Assembly: GCA_028066595.1 (NCBI GenBank)
Contig: JALCBJ010000013.1
Span: 1 to 45,880 of the forward strand
Direction of reading: 5' to 3'
Length of the DNA stretch: 45,880 bases
From: Thermoanaerobaculia bacterium
Lineage (GTDB): Bacteria; Acidobacteriota; Thermoanaerobaculia; Multivoradales; J023
Made by a program: the position numbers and the translations under genes. Each line of letters opens with the position of its first letter. Positions within the stretch are counted from its first letter, which is position 1. Of the stretch, positions 7,864 to 15,599 are shown piece after piece. Under the pieces are notes generated by a model. The model was not told the DNA's origin, did no database searches, and saw only the letters and a list, made by a program, of their open reading frames with translations.

Positions 7864-8245
7864 CCGGGTCGCGAGCCAACCACATTGGTCCTGTGGATAC
7901 CGATGCTGCCTATAAGCGCGAGGGGAGCGTTCGACGTTGGTGGCGCCGAAGCTCCCCTGGCAATAGCAAGCGTCCGGCTTGCGCGCTCTTGCGAGCAGGA
8001 GAAGAAAACTGCAACCTCTGTGCCACACGGGTATCGGAGACGAAGGTAACTCACTAGGAGGTTCGAAACGATGCCGTATCAGCGCTCGTTGACTCGTAAC
8101 CGAGCTAATGACGGCGGGCGAGGGGAGCGCTAAGGGGCGTCAGCTTCTCAGCAGTGAGAATGAGGCCGGTCAAGATTGAGAACGCGTTGCGGGGATCCGG
8201 TGGCATAAACTGTTGGCGACTTCCACATCTGAGTGCACCGGGGTA
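7864..8245. other. Intergenic region with hairpin and 12-nt direct repeat
   Basis: A 382-nt gap between helicase and stress-protein genes. AGGGGAGC (7921-7928) and GCTCCCCT (7951-7958) form a perfect 8-bp stem with a 22-nt loop but no U-tract. The 12-mer GCGAGGGGAGCG occurs at 7918-7929 and again at 8118-8129, exactly 200 nt apart, so the GCTCCCCT segment has two possible partners. The second copy lies inside the small reading frame at 8071-8133. No tRNA or known riboswitch is recognised. Confidence 0.5.
8071..8133 (+). CDS. Candidate 20-residue small protein with strong Shine-Dalgarno
   Basis: ATG at 8071 is preceded by a perfect AGGAGG (8056-8061) at 9-nt spacing, the strongest ribosome-binding site seen in the window, and the frame closes with TAA at 8131. 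The predicted peptide is hydrophilic and basic (begins MPYQRSLTRN, ends GGRGER), with no membrane segment or attenuator-type codon run. It lies 112 nt before the universal stress protein and could be a short independent peptide or a leader. A chance occurrence remains possible. Confidence 0.35.
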   Translation: MPYQRSLTRNRANDGGRGER

Positions 8246-9145
8246 ATGAGCCAACACTTGAAGAACATCGTCGTAGGTACCTCGTTGGAAATGGCGTCGG
8301 ACTGCGTGGTCCGGACGGCCTATGAGATCGCGAGGCGTAGTGGAGCCGAGCTACACATCCTCCATGCCCACGCCCTGCCTGTTGCCTACTTCGCCGCACC
8401 CAGCGGCCTGACGACGGTCTCGGCCGATCTGCTCGATGGCGAACGAGAAGTGCGCCGCCAGCTGTTCGACCAGCAGCTGGAGCGACTCGGATTGCTCGAA
8501 GCAGGGCTGCGCGAACCTGTCATCGAAGCAGGTGCTGCCCACCGCATGATGCTCGAGACCGCTCGTAGCGTCGATGCCGATCTCGTAGTGGTGGGCTCGG
8601 CCGAATCGGAGGGGTTGCCCCTCCTCGGTTCCACGGCCGATCGGGTGCTGCGCGGCGCCACTTGCCCTGTGTGGGTGGTGGAGGGAGAGCCGCGCATGCC
8701 ACCGCGAAAGGTGCTTGCACCGGTCGATCTCTCACCGTTGTCGGAGGAGAGTCTGTGCCGCGGGCTGACGCTACTCGACGAGATCGACGACCCGTCGCCA
8801 CAGGTGGAGTGCCTGTTCGTCGTCACTCGCGACGAGCTGGAGGGTAGCCGGCAGTTCACGCCCGACCAGATCCGCCGTCTGGCCCACGAGGAGCTCGACA
8901 GCTTCCTCGAGCGCGTCGACCGGGACGCGCGGCGCAGAATCCGGCCCGAGGTACGGGAAGGAGATATTCGGGCGGAGATCCTGCGCGACGTCGAGGAGCA
9001 TCCCATCGATCTCGTCATCGTGGGTACTCACGGCCGCAGCGGATTCGAACGTTTTCTCCTCGGCTCCGTCGCTGCCGACATCGCCGCCCGCGCTCGCGTT
9101 TCGGTGTTGGTGATTCCTCCCGACAAGGCAGACACGGACGACTGA
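8246..9145 (+). CDS. Universal stress protein with tandem UspA domains
   Basis: A 299-residue protein built of two UspA domains. The first begins with NIVVGTSLEMASD and has VVVGSAESEGLPLLGSTADR. The second begins KVLAPVDLSPLSEE and carries the full ATP-binding signature GTHGRSGFERFLLGS near the C-terminus. The first copy is a degenerate nucleotide site (GSAESEG), so probably only the second binds ATP. Tandem Usp proteins are cytosolic and linked to stress survival and growth arrest. The ATG at 8246 is used because the UspA fold starts at once; an earlier in-frame start at 8213 adds 11 residues with no support. Confidence 0.88.
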   Translation: MSQHLKNIVVGTSLEMASDCVVRTAYEIARRSGAELHILHAHALPVAYFAAPSGLTTVSADLLDGEREVRRQLFDQQLERLGLLEAGLREPVIEAGAAHRMMLETARSVDADLVVVGSAESEGLPLLGSTADRVLRGATCPVWVVEGEPRMPPRKVLAPVDLSPLSEESLCRGLTLLDEIDDPSPQVECLFVVTRDELEGSRQFTPDQIRRLAHEELDSFLERVDRDARRRIRPEVREGDIRAEILRDVEEHPIDLVIVGTHGRSGFERFLLGSVAADIAARARVSVLVIPPDKADTDD

Positions 9146-9295
9146 CCGGTTATCTGCAGTCGGATCGTAGAGGTTGCGAGCGGCGCGGCACCGTGGCGCA
9201 TGTGCCATCCGTGGAATCCGCAGGCGTGGTGGACGGGTCATAGCTTCGACGTGAGCTACAGGTAGGATAGAGTGTAGGACATCAGGGAGACCGCC

Positions 9296-9544
9296 ATGAA
9301 GCTGTCAGTCTACGTACCGAAAGAGCTCGAAGAACCGCTTCGAGCCAGAGCCGATGCAGAAGGCATGTCACCTGCTCTCTACGTCCAGTCTGTCCTCCGT
9401 GGCGACATCGAGGGTCATCGCCGGGAGTGGTCGGATGAGTTCCGGGCACTTGCCGGAAGCTGGAAAGACGATCGATCGACCGAAGAGATCGTTCGGGACA
9501 TCGAGGAAAGCCGCATCAGTACGCAGCGAGCCGCGCTGATTTGA
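9296..9544 (+). CDS. VapB-type antitoxin, ribbon-helix-helix
   Basis: An 82-residue protein beginning with an RHH-like strand and helices (MKLSVYVPKELEEPLRARAD followed by MSPALYVQSVLRGDI), then a charged C-terminal arm (WSDEFRALAGSW) that would occupy the toxin. AGGGAGA precedes the ATG. The stop overlaps the toxin start by 4 nt. Upstream, TTCGAC (9245-9250) and TAGAGT (9267-9272) are a weak -35/-10 pair, and TAGCT/AGCTA half-sites (9241-9258) surround the -35. Both are tentative. Expected to repress its own operon together with the toxin. Confidence 0.82.
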   Translation: MKLSVYVPKELEEPLRARADAEGMSPALYVQSVLRGDIEGHRREWSDEFRALAGSWKDDRSTEEIVRDIEESRISTQRAALI

Positions 9545-9936
9545 GGTACCTGCTCGATACCAACGTATGCATCGCGTATCTCAATGGCGTTGGGCCTATT
9601 GCACGTCGGCTGCTGGCCCTGCCGAAGGGTTCAGCAGCCGTCAGCGCCCTGACCGAAGGAGAGCTGCAGTTCGGCGCAGAGCGCTCGGGTCGAGTCGAAG
9701 AAAATCGCGGGCGTGTCGAGACCTTTCTCCAAGAGATCGACGTGGTCCCGTTCGACCGACTGGCCGCGCGGCAGTTCGGTCTTCTCAAAGCGCGGCTCTT
9801 GGCGATGGGATCGCCGATCCCCGACTTCGATATCGGCATCGCATCAAGTGCTCTGTGTCGAGGCCTCGTTCTCGTCTCGGCGGATCGTCAAATGCGACAG
9901 ATTCCGGATCTGCTGGTGGAGGACTGGCGCCGCTGA
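9541..9936 (+). CDS. vapC: VapC-type PIN-domain ribonuclease toxin
   Basis: A 131-residue PIN domain. It starts LLDTNVCIAYL with the first acidic residue (Asp6) and has Glu41 in ALTEGELQFGA, Asp95/Asp97 in PDFDIGIA, and Asp115 in VSADRQM. This is the acidic quartet that holds Mg/Mn. VapC toxins cleave tRNA or rRNA, and the antitoxin blocks the site. Translation starts at TTG 9541 within the overlap TTGA, so synthesis should depend on translation of the antitoxin. The ATGs downstream would remove the catalytic N-terminus. Confidence 0.9.
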   Translation: MRYLLDTNVCIAYLNGVGPIARRLLALPKGSAAVSALTEGELQFGAERSGRVEENRGRVETFLQEIDVVPFDRLAARQFGLLKARLLAMGSPIPDFDIGIASSALCRGLVLVSADRQMRQIPDLLVEDWRR

Positions 9937-9963
9937 CCGGGAGACCTGTGAAGGGCCGAGGAT

Positions 9964-11289
9964 CTACGAAGGAAGGGTCCGAAGGGCGTCGCGTAGGTGG
10001 TCGATCTCCGGGCTCAATCGCACGCTCTTGACCTCCTGGTGGAGATGACGTGCCAGTCGCTCGGGCATCTCGATCTGGCGGCCGACGACCGGCTCGACGA
10101 CCTCGGCGAACTTGGCCGGATGGGCGGTAGCGAGAACGATGGCGACGGCATCGTCGCCCTGGGTTTGCACCACTGTTTCGGCGGCGTGCCAGCCGACTGC
10201 GGTGTGGGGATCGAGAAGTACCCCGTGATCTCGATCGACCCGACGTATGGTCTGCTGTGTCATCTCGTCGTCCACGACGACGCCTCGCACGTCGCGGCGG
10301 AGGGCGGCGACGTCGTCTCCATATAGGTGCCGAATGCGGGCGAGGTTCGAAGGGTCGCCTACGTCCATCGCGTTGGACAGGGTGCGCACCGAATCTCTCG
10401 GAGAGTAGACGCCTTCCGCGAGGTAGCGCGGTACGACGTCGTTGGCGTTCGTGGCTGCGACGAAGCTGGCTCCAAAGCGGTCCAGGCCGAGTCGCCGGGC
10501 CAACAGGCCGGCGGTCAGGTTGCCAAAATTTCCGCTAGGTACGACGAAGATCGGGGATCGGTCCGGTGCCGACGTCAGCAGCTGCGCGACGGCATGCGCG
10601 TAGTAGACGGCCTGCGGCAGGAGACGTCCGAGGTTGATGGAGTTGGCGGACGTCAAGCCGAGGCTGCGGCGTAGCTCTCGGTCCGCGAAAGCTGCCTTGA
10701 CCAGCCGCTGGCAGTCGTCGAAGGTGCCATCGACTGCAAAAGCGTGGACGTTTCCTCCCAGAGTGGTGAACTGGCGCTCCTGGACCGGGCTGACCTGCCC
10801 GTCGGGATAGAGGATGGCGACCCGGGTGCCCTCGACGCCATGAAAGGCCTGAGCCACGGCTCCGCCGGTATCGCCGGAGGTGGCGACGACTACCAGCGAG
10901 TCCGCGACCTCCTCGCCGCCGGCGGTGGCGGGAAGGAGGCGCGCCAGCGTTCGTGCACCTACGTCTTTGAACGCCAGAGTCGGACCGTGGAACAGCTCCA
11001 GGAGTGCCACGCGTTCCGTCACGCGATGCAGCGGTAGAGGAAAGTCGAGAGCGTCGTCGAGGAGGCGCCGCAACACCTCGGTGGGCAGGGCGTCGCCCAC
11101 CAGGGCCGACATCACCGCCAGCGCAGTGTCGGAAAGCGAACGCCCGGGATGGTCGCGCCAGAAGGTATCGCCCAGCTCAGGCCTTCGTACTGGCACCAGG
11201 AGGCCGCCGTCGGGTGCTGGGCCGAGTCGCAGGCCCTCCGCGAGAGAGAAAGTGGGACCAGTGGGATTCTTGGTGGAGACGTAGCGCAT
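9964..11289 (-). CDS. thrC: Threonine synthase
   Basis: A 441-residue PLP enzyme converting O-phosphohomoserine to threonine. Visible marks are the N-terminal MRYVSTKNPT start typical of the E. coli-type enzyme, FHGPTLAFKDVGAR (the PLP-binding Lys), VATSGDTGGAVAQAF (phosphate binding), TSANSINLGRLLPQ and VPSGNFGNLTAG. Length fits the class I enzyme. The ATG at 11289 begins the conserved N-terminus; an earlier in-frame start would add 10 residues. It is last in the minus-strand run after the VOC gene (59-nt gap). No other threonine pathway gene is nearby. Confidence 0.95.
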   Translation of the reverse strand: MRYVSTKNPTGPTFSLAEGLRLGPAPDGGLLVPVRRPELGDTFWRDHPGRSLSDTALAVMSALVGDALPTEVLRRLLDDALDFPLPLHRVTERVALLELFHGPTLAFKDVGARTLARLLPATAGGEEVADSLVVVATSGDTGGAVAQAFHGVEGTRVAILYPDGQVSPVQERQFTTLGGNVHAFAVDGTFDDCQRLVKAAFADRELRRSLGLTSANSINLGRLLPQAVYYAHAVAQLLTSAPDRSPIFVVPSGNFGNLTAGLLARRLGLDRFGASFVAATNANDVVPRYLAEGVYSPRDSVRTLSNAMDVGDPSNLARIRHLYGDDVAALRRDVRGVVVDDEMTQQTIRRVDRDHGVLLDPHTAVGWHAAETVVQTQGDDAVAIVLATAHPAKFAEVVEPVVGRQIEMPERLARHLHQEVKSVRLSPEIDHLRDALRTLPS

Positions 11290-11348
11290 CGTGGGCCCTC
11301 GGCTTCGAGGAGCGTCCAAATCGGGGCGAGGCCAAATCCTCGAAGTAC

Positions 11349-11789
11349 CTATTCCGTGGCGAAGAGCTGTGACGGGTCCTGAAACGATTTCAGCTCGATG
11401 CAGTTGCCGCTTGGATCGGTGAAGAACATGGTGCCTTGCTCACCGGGTTGACCGGCGAAGCGCACGTAGGGCTCGATGACGAAATCGGTCTTTGCGTGGC
11501 GGAGTCTCTCCGCCACTTCGTTCCACTCGTCCCACGGCAGGACCAGTCCGAAGTGCGGTACCGGCACCGCCTTGCCGTCGACCGCGTTGCGTAGGGCCAC
11601 GGCTTCGGCTCCTGGACGTACGTGGGCGCTGATCTGATGGCCACGGAAGTCGAGGTCGATCCACGTCTCGGCGCTCCGGCCTTCGCGACAGCCGAGCACC
11701 TCGACATAGAAGCGCCGTGTCGATTCGATGTCGCGGACCGGAAATGCCAGGTGAAAGGGTGGCATGTTCTGAGATCTGGCTTGTGTCAT
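11349..11789 (-). CDS. VOC family protein (glyoxalase/dioxygenase-like)
   Basis: A 146-residue VOC protein. FHLAFPVRDIESTRRFYVEVLG gives the N-terminal metal-ligand His and first helix, PHFGLVL gives the middle His, and FFTDPSGNCIELKSF gives the C-terminal Glu ligand with the standard D-P-x-G-N-x-x-E motif. Three ligands are therefore intact. The motif order fits small dioxygenase-like or glyoxalase-like proteins, but no substrate can be assigned. Its start overlaps the stop of the TPR lipoprotein gene by 4 nt, so it is translationally coupled to it. Confidence 0.88.
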   Translation of the reverse strand: MTQARSQNMPPFHLAFPVRDIESTRRFYVEVLGCREGRSAETWIDLDFRGHQISAHVRPGAEAVALRNAVDGKAVPVPHFGLVLPWDEWNEVAERLRHAKTDFVIEPYVRFAGQPGEQGTMFFTDPSGNCIELKSFQDPSQLFATE

Positions 11790-13774
11790 TGCTGCGCCTC
11801 CACGCGGACCGGTTGTCTCATCTCATATCGCCTGAGCTGTGCGACGATGCGGGTCAGGGCTTGGCGGTCACCCATCCCCTGGGCCTGACGTGCGAGGTCG
11901 GTCTGTAGCTTGACAGCATCGTCGAAGCGACCGAGCTCGGCGAGCGCCATGGCATAGGTCTCGGAAAACTGGAGTGCCGGCTCGATGCGTCGCGCCTGGT
12001 CGGCCAGCAGCAGAGCGCGCTGACCGTCGCGCAGAGTGTCCAGGGGCGCAGTGGCCAGGAGTCGCGCCGTCAGATCGAGGAGTCCGGCGTGATCGGGGTG
12101 GATAGCCAGCGCTTCGTCCGCCCGAAGGGCTGCCGTTTCGTAGTCGCCGCGTAAGATCCGCAGACTGATCTCGGACTGCCATGCGGTGGCGTTCTGTGGG
12201 TCGAGCTGTATCGCGCGGGAGAACTCTTCCTCCGCTTCCTGGCGCTGCCCCATCAGTTGAAGCGCGTTGGCGAGAGCGGTACGGGCCTCGCTCGATTCAG
12301 GTGCGATGCGCACCCATTGGTGCCAGAGCTCGAGAGCTTGCCGCCGACGTCCCTTCTGCCACAGCGAGCGGCCTCCGGTGTCGAGCATCTGGCCCCGGTC
12401 GGCGACCGGCAGGTCCAGCGCGCCGACCTGGCGCCAAACGCCGGCAGCGGCCGCCGGCTTGCCGGAGTCGAGAAGAACATCGGCAAGACCGCGGCGGACC
12501 ACCGGGTCGTTGGGATCCTCCGTCAGCAGGTCCTGCAGCTGGATCGCGGCTGCTTCGGCGTCGCCCCGGCCGTTCTGCGCCATGGCCAGAAGGTACGCCG
12601 ACCGGCGATCGTGGGGCTCGATCTCGCGATGGCGACGCAAGGCCGCTTCCGCCTCGTCCCACCGCTTCAGTCCCGAAAGTACATTTCCCAGGTTGAACCA
12701 CGCGCTGCCGTAGTCGGGCTCGAGCTCTACCGCGTGGCGGAACGCCTCGGCGGCCTCCTGCGGCCGCCCGACGGCGCGGAGTGCATTGGCGAGATCGTGG
12801 TGGGCCCGGGCTTCGTCCGGATGGTGTTGCACCGCGGTTTCGAACGTCTCGAGGGCGTCCGCCGGTCGGCCGTCGCGAATTTGCGCCAATCCCAGGCTCA
12901 GCCGCAGCTCCAGATGTTCCGGATCCACCTCGAGGCCACTTCGAAACTCTTCCGCCGCCTGCTCGGCTCGTTCGGCGACCAAGGCCTGGTTGCCACGTCG
13001 AAGGTGAGCCGCAGCGGTCCGCGCAAGGCTCAGAACCCGCTCCAGCAAGGGATCGGGAAACGGGACCTGCCCCTTGCCTTCGTGGTCCAGATGCATTCGG
13101 GCCTCAGCCTTGCGGCCCAGGCGCAGCAGCGTCTGGCCCAAGGGCCGATGGACGACGTCGGCCCCTGGCGCTGCATCGAGGACTGCGCGGAAGGATTCGG
13201 CGGCGGCCTCGTCGTCACCGACAGACGAAGCCGCCCGTGCCGTTACCCAACGCGCGGCGACGCCGTAGTCCCGATCTTCCAGCAACGGTGCGGCGGCTTG
13301 ACGCGCCTCCTCCGCTTCGCCGAGCGCGAGATGAGTTTCAGCGAGTCGTAGGCGAGCCACGTTCATCGCAGGCTGAAGCTTTTGCGCTTCGCGGAACAGT
13401 TCCAGGGCGGTGGTGAAATCACCGTCGTCATAGGCCGCGAGGCCCTTTTCGTAGCGCCAGACCGGATTGGTCGGGTCGAGAGTCGCAGCGTTGGCGTAGG
13501 CAATGGCCGCGGGCCCACGCAGCTCGTAGGCGTGGTAGACCTCTGCGAGGTGGCCGTAGGCGTCGGCCACCTCGAGCAGCGACTCCGGGCTACCCAGGGT
13601 CTCGACGAGATGCTGGCGCGCCTCGTCGACTTGGTTGGCGACCGGTGGCTCTGCTGCCGAAAGATCGGGTGCCGGCACTTCCTGTAGCTCCGGCAGCTCG
13701 ACCGAAGGTCGGCAGCCGGCGAGGTACAAGCCTGCGACCACGAGCAGTAATAGAGGTTTCGACTGCTTGCTCAT
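11786..13774 (-). CDS. TPR-repeat lipoprotein
   Basis: A 662-residue lipoprotein: MSKQSKPLLLLVVAGLYLAG followed by Cys21 (lipobox LAGC), then a Pro/Glu-rich linker and about 15 TPR units. Many units have the W/L-G-Y/F-A-P pattern (AWFNLGNVLSGLKRWDEAEA, ARAHHDLANALRAVGRPQEA). It should be anchored in the cell envelope and serve as a protein-binding scaffold. The ATG at 13774 is used because the signal peptide begins there and it overlaps the CRTAC1 stop by 4 nt (ATGA). Such TPR/CRTAC1 pairs recur in Acidobacteriota and Planctomycetota, which suggests a physical complex. Confidence 0.88.
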   Translation of the reverse strand: MSKQSKPLLLLVVAGLYLAGCRPSVELPELQEVPAPDLSAAEPPVANQVDEARQHLVETLGSPESLLEVADAYGHLAEVYHAYELRGPAAIAYANAATLDPTNPVWRYEKGLAAYDDGDFTTALELFREAQKLQPAMNVARLRLAETHLALGEAEEARQAAAPLLEDRDYGVAARWVTARAASSVGDDEAAAESFRAVLDAAPGADVVHRPLGQTLLRLGRKAEARMHLDHEGKGQVPFPDPLLERVLSLARTAAAHLRRGNQALVAERAEQAAEEFRSGLEVDPEHLELRLSLGLAQIRDGRPADALETFETAVQHHPDEARAHHDLANALRAVGRPQEAAEAFRHAVELEPDYGSAWFNLGNVLSGLKRWDEAEAALRRHREIEPHDRRSAYLLAMAQNGRGDAEAAAIQLQDLLTEDPNDPVVRRGLADVLLDSGKPAAAAGVWRQVGALDLPVADRGQMLDTGGRSLWQKGRRRQALELWHQWVRIAPESSEARTALANALQLMGQRQEAEEEFSRAIQLDPQNATAWQSEISLRILRGDYETAALRADEALAIHPDHAGLLDLTARLLATAPLDTLRDGQRALLLADQARRIEPALQFSETYAMALAELGRFDDAVKLQTDLARQAQGMGDRQALTRIVAQLRRYEMRQPVRVEAQQ

Positions 13775-15591
13775 TCCTGCTTCCGGGGCGCGCCCCGACC
13801 CTGTCGCAACTCGTGGTATTTCCCGGGCGAAAGGCCGGGGAAGCGTTCCACGCTGCCGTCGAGCCATCGCACCGTTACGTCCAGTCCGCGGTCTGCTGTC
13901 GATCCCAGGCCGAAACGTAGCCTGGGGTCCTGCGACGCAGCATAGCCGGTGGCCACGACAACTTGACGGGACATTTTCTGCCCATCAGGGCGCGTCAACT
14001 CGGCGACGGCGTGGTGGGCCACTCCGCCGCTCTCGTTGCGCAGCGAGACGCCGATCCAAGGTCGACCGTCCCCAGCTCGGTTGAGAAAGATGCGCGCCGG
14101 CCCGGCGTTGTTGGTAACCACCAAGTCGGCGTCGCCATCTTCGTCGAGGTCGCCGGCGAGAATCGCTCGGCTGACTTCGGAGATCGCGCCGAACGGATCG
14201 TTCGTCACTTCTTCGAAACGGGCCTGACCGGATTCCAGGAGGTTACGGAAGAGTTGATTCGGCTGGTGGAGAGCGTGATGGTCGCCCGCCAGGGACTGTT
14301 CCGGGATGATCTTGACGGCGCCGTTGGCCACCGGCAGATCCAGATCGCCGTCGAGATCCCAGTCGACGAAAACCGTTCCGAAGCCGGTGCGATCGAAGCT
14401 CGGTGCGCCGAGTCCAGACTCGTTCGACCGATCGTCGAAGCCTCCGTGGCGGCCATGCCCTAGGGCAGAACGGGCTGCATAAAGCGTGTTGGTCTCGCGG
14501 TCGAGGTGGCTGACGAACAGATCCCGGTCACCGTCGCCGTCTACGTCACCCAGAGCGACTCCCATGGAGGCTTCGGCGTGGCCGGTAGCGTTCACCGCAA
14601 CGCCCCAAAGGAGCGCGACATCTTCGTAGGCCGATCCATCATCCTGCCGGAGACGCCAAAGCTGGTTCTCGTCGCCATCGTTGGCGACGAAGATCTCCAG
14701 CCGGCCATCGCCATCGAAATCGGCTGCCGTGGCCCCCAGAGCGCGACCGTAAGCCGCGCCCAGCCCTACGGAAAGGCTGACGTCTTCGAACGTAGCGTCG
14801 CCGCGGTTGCGTAGCAAGACGTCGCGGACGGGCGGATAGGAAAGCGGGCCGCAATAGTTGCGCTGGCCCAGCGAATCGCTACAGCTCTTGTCGACCGCGG
14901 TGGAGTACTCGACGTAGTTCGCGACGAAGAGGTCCACGTCGCCGTCGCGATCGGCATCCAGCGGCACAGCGGCAACGCTCCAAGCGGCGATCCTCGACGC
15001 CTCTTCCAGTGCCCGTTCGAAGCTGCCGTCGCCGCGCCCCAACCAGAGCTCGTTGGGGCCGGCGTTGGTCACGTACAGGTCTTCGTGGCCGTCGCCGTTG
15101 AAGTCGGCGGCCGCGGCGCCCATGCCGTAGCCGCGGGAGTCGAGGCCGCTGATGGAGGTTTGGTCGCGGAACTGTGGCAGCCCATCCTCGTCGAGCCCGG
15201 TGTGGAGGTAGAGCTGGTCGCGGAGCGGCAACATCGCGTCGTTTGGCGGCACAGAGGACTCGGCAGACGGTACACCGCCTAGCTCGTTTCCTTGCACCAG
15301 GAAGAGGTCCAGATCTCCGTCTCCATCTGCATCCAGAAGCGCACCACCGGAGCCCATCATCTCGGAATAGTAGAAGCGTCCCGCCATACCGTTGAAATGC
15401 ACGAAGTCGAGGGTGGTACCGGAAGTGACGTCCTCGAATAGAGGATCGGCGCCGACGTTCTGGCCGACCTGCGGTCGCGGCGTGTCTGCGATCCCGCCGC
15501 TCGGCGTGGTCGGATCGGATGCGTCACAAGCCGTCAGCGCTCCGAGCGACGCGATCAGCGCCGCAGCGTTGCGAAAGCTCGCCGGGTGCAC
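13771..15591 (-). CDS. CRTAC1/ASPIC-UnbV lipoprotein with FG-GAP repeats
   Basis: A 606-residue beta-propeller-like protein. The GTG at 15591, 8 nt after the ligase stop, gives a lipoprotein signal (AAALIASLGALTAC, Cys about residue 20). At least seven FG-GAP/VCBS-type Ca-binding motifs follow (DADGDGDLDLFLV, DFNGDGHEDLYVTNAG, DADRDGDVDLFVAN, DFDGDGRLEIFVAND, DVDGDGDRDLFVSH, DWDLDGDLDLPVANG, DLDEDGDADLVVTNN). The C-terminus is an ASPIC/UnbV domain (GYAASQDPRLRFGLG and VRWLDGSVERF). Upstream in-frame sequence overlaps the ligase gene and is not coding. Likely an extracytoplasmic Ca-dependent adhesion or scaffold protein. Its biochemical role is unknown. Confidence 0.88.
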   Translation of the reverse strand: MHPASFRNAAALIASLGALTACDASDPTTPSGGIADTPRPQVGQNVGADPLFEDVTSGTTLDFVHFNGMAGRFYYSEMMGSGGALLDADGDGDLDLFLVQGNELGGVPSAESSVPPNDAMLPLRDQLYLHTGLDEDGLPQFRDQTSISGLDSRGYGMGAAAADFNGDGHEDLYVTNAGPNELWLGRGDGSFERALEEASRIAAWSVAAVPLDADRDGDVDLFVANYVEYSTAVDKSCSDSLGQRNYCGPLSYPPVRDVLLRNRGDATFEDVSLSVGLGAAYGRALGATAADFDGDGRLEIFVANDGDENQLWRLRQDDGSAYEDVALLWGVAVNATGHAEASMGVALGDVDGDGDRDLFVSHLDRETNTLYAARSALGHGRHGGFDDRSNESGLGAPSFDRTGFGTVFVDWDLDGDLDLPVANGAVKIIPEQSLAGDHHALHQPNQLFRNLLESGQARFEEVTNDPFGAISEVSRAILAGDLDEDGDADLVVTNNAGPARIFLNRAGDGRPWIGVSLRNESGGVAHHAVAELTRPDGQKMSRQVVVATGYAASQDPRLRFGLGSTADRGLDVTVRWLDGSVERFPGLSPGKYHELRQGRGAPRKQE

Positions 15592-15599
15592 GGTCGCGG

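Noticed and set aside
8056..8070. GGTTCGAAAC as a tRNA T-arm
   Set aside because: No acceptor, D or anticodon arms fit around it; it is explained by the ribosome-binding site and spacer of a small reading frame.
9241..9295. TAGCT/AGCTA half-sites as a firm VapBC operator
   Set aside because: The arms are only 5 bp and the surrounding promoter is weak; mentioned only as tentative under the antitoxin.
12181..13351. Long plus-strand frames opposite the TPR lipoprotein gene
   Set aside because: They mirror the repeated codons of the TPR gene and show no family pattern or ribosome-binding site.
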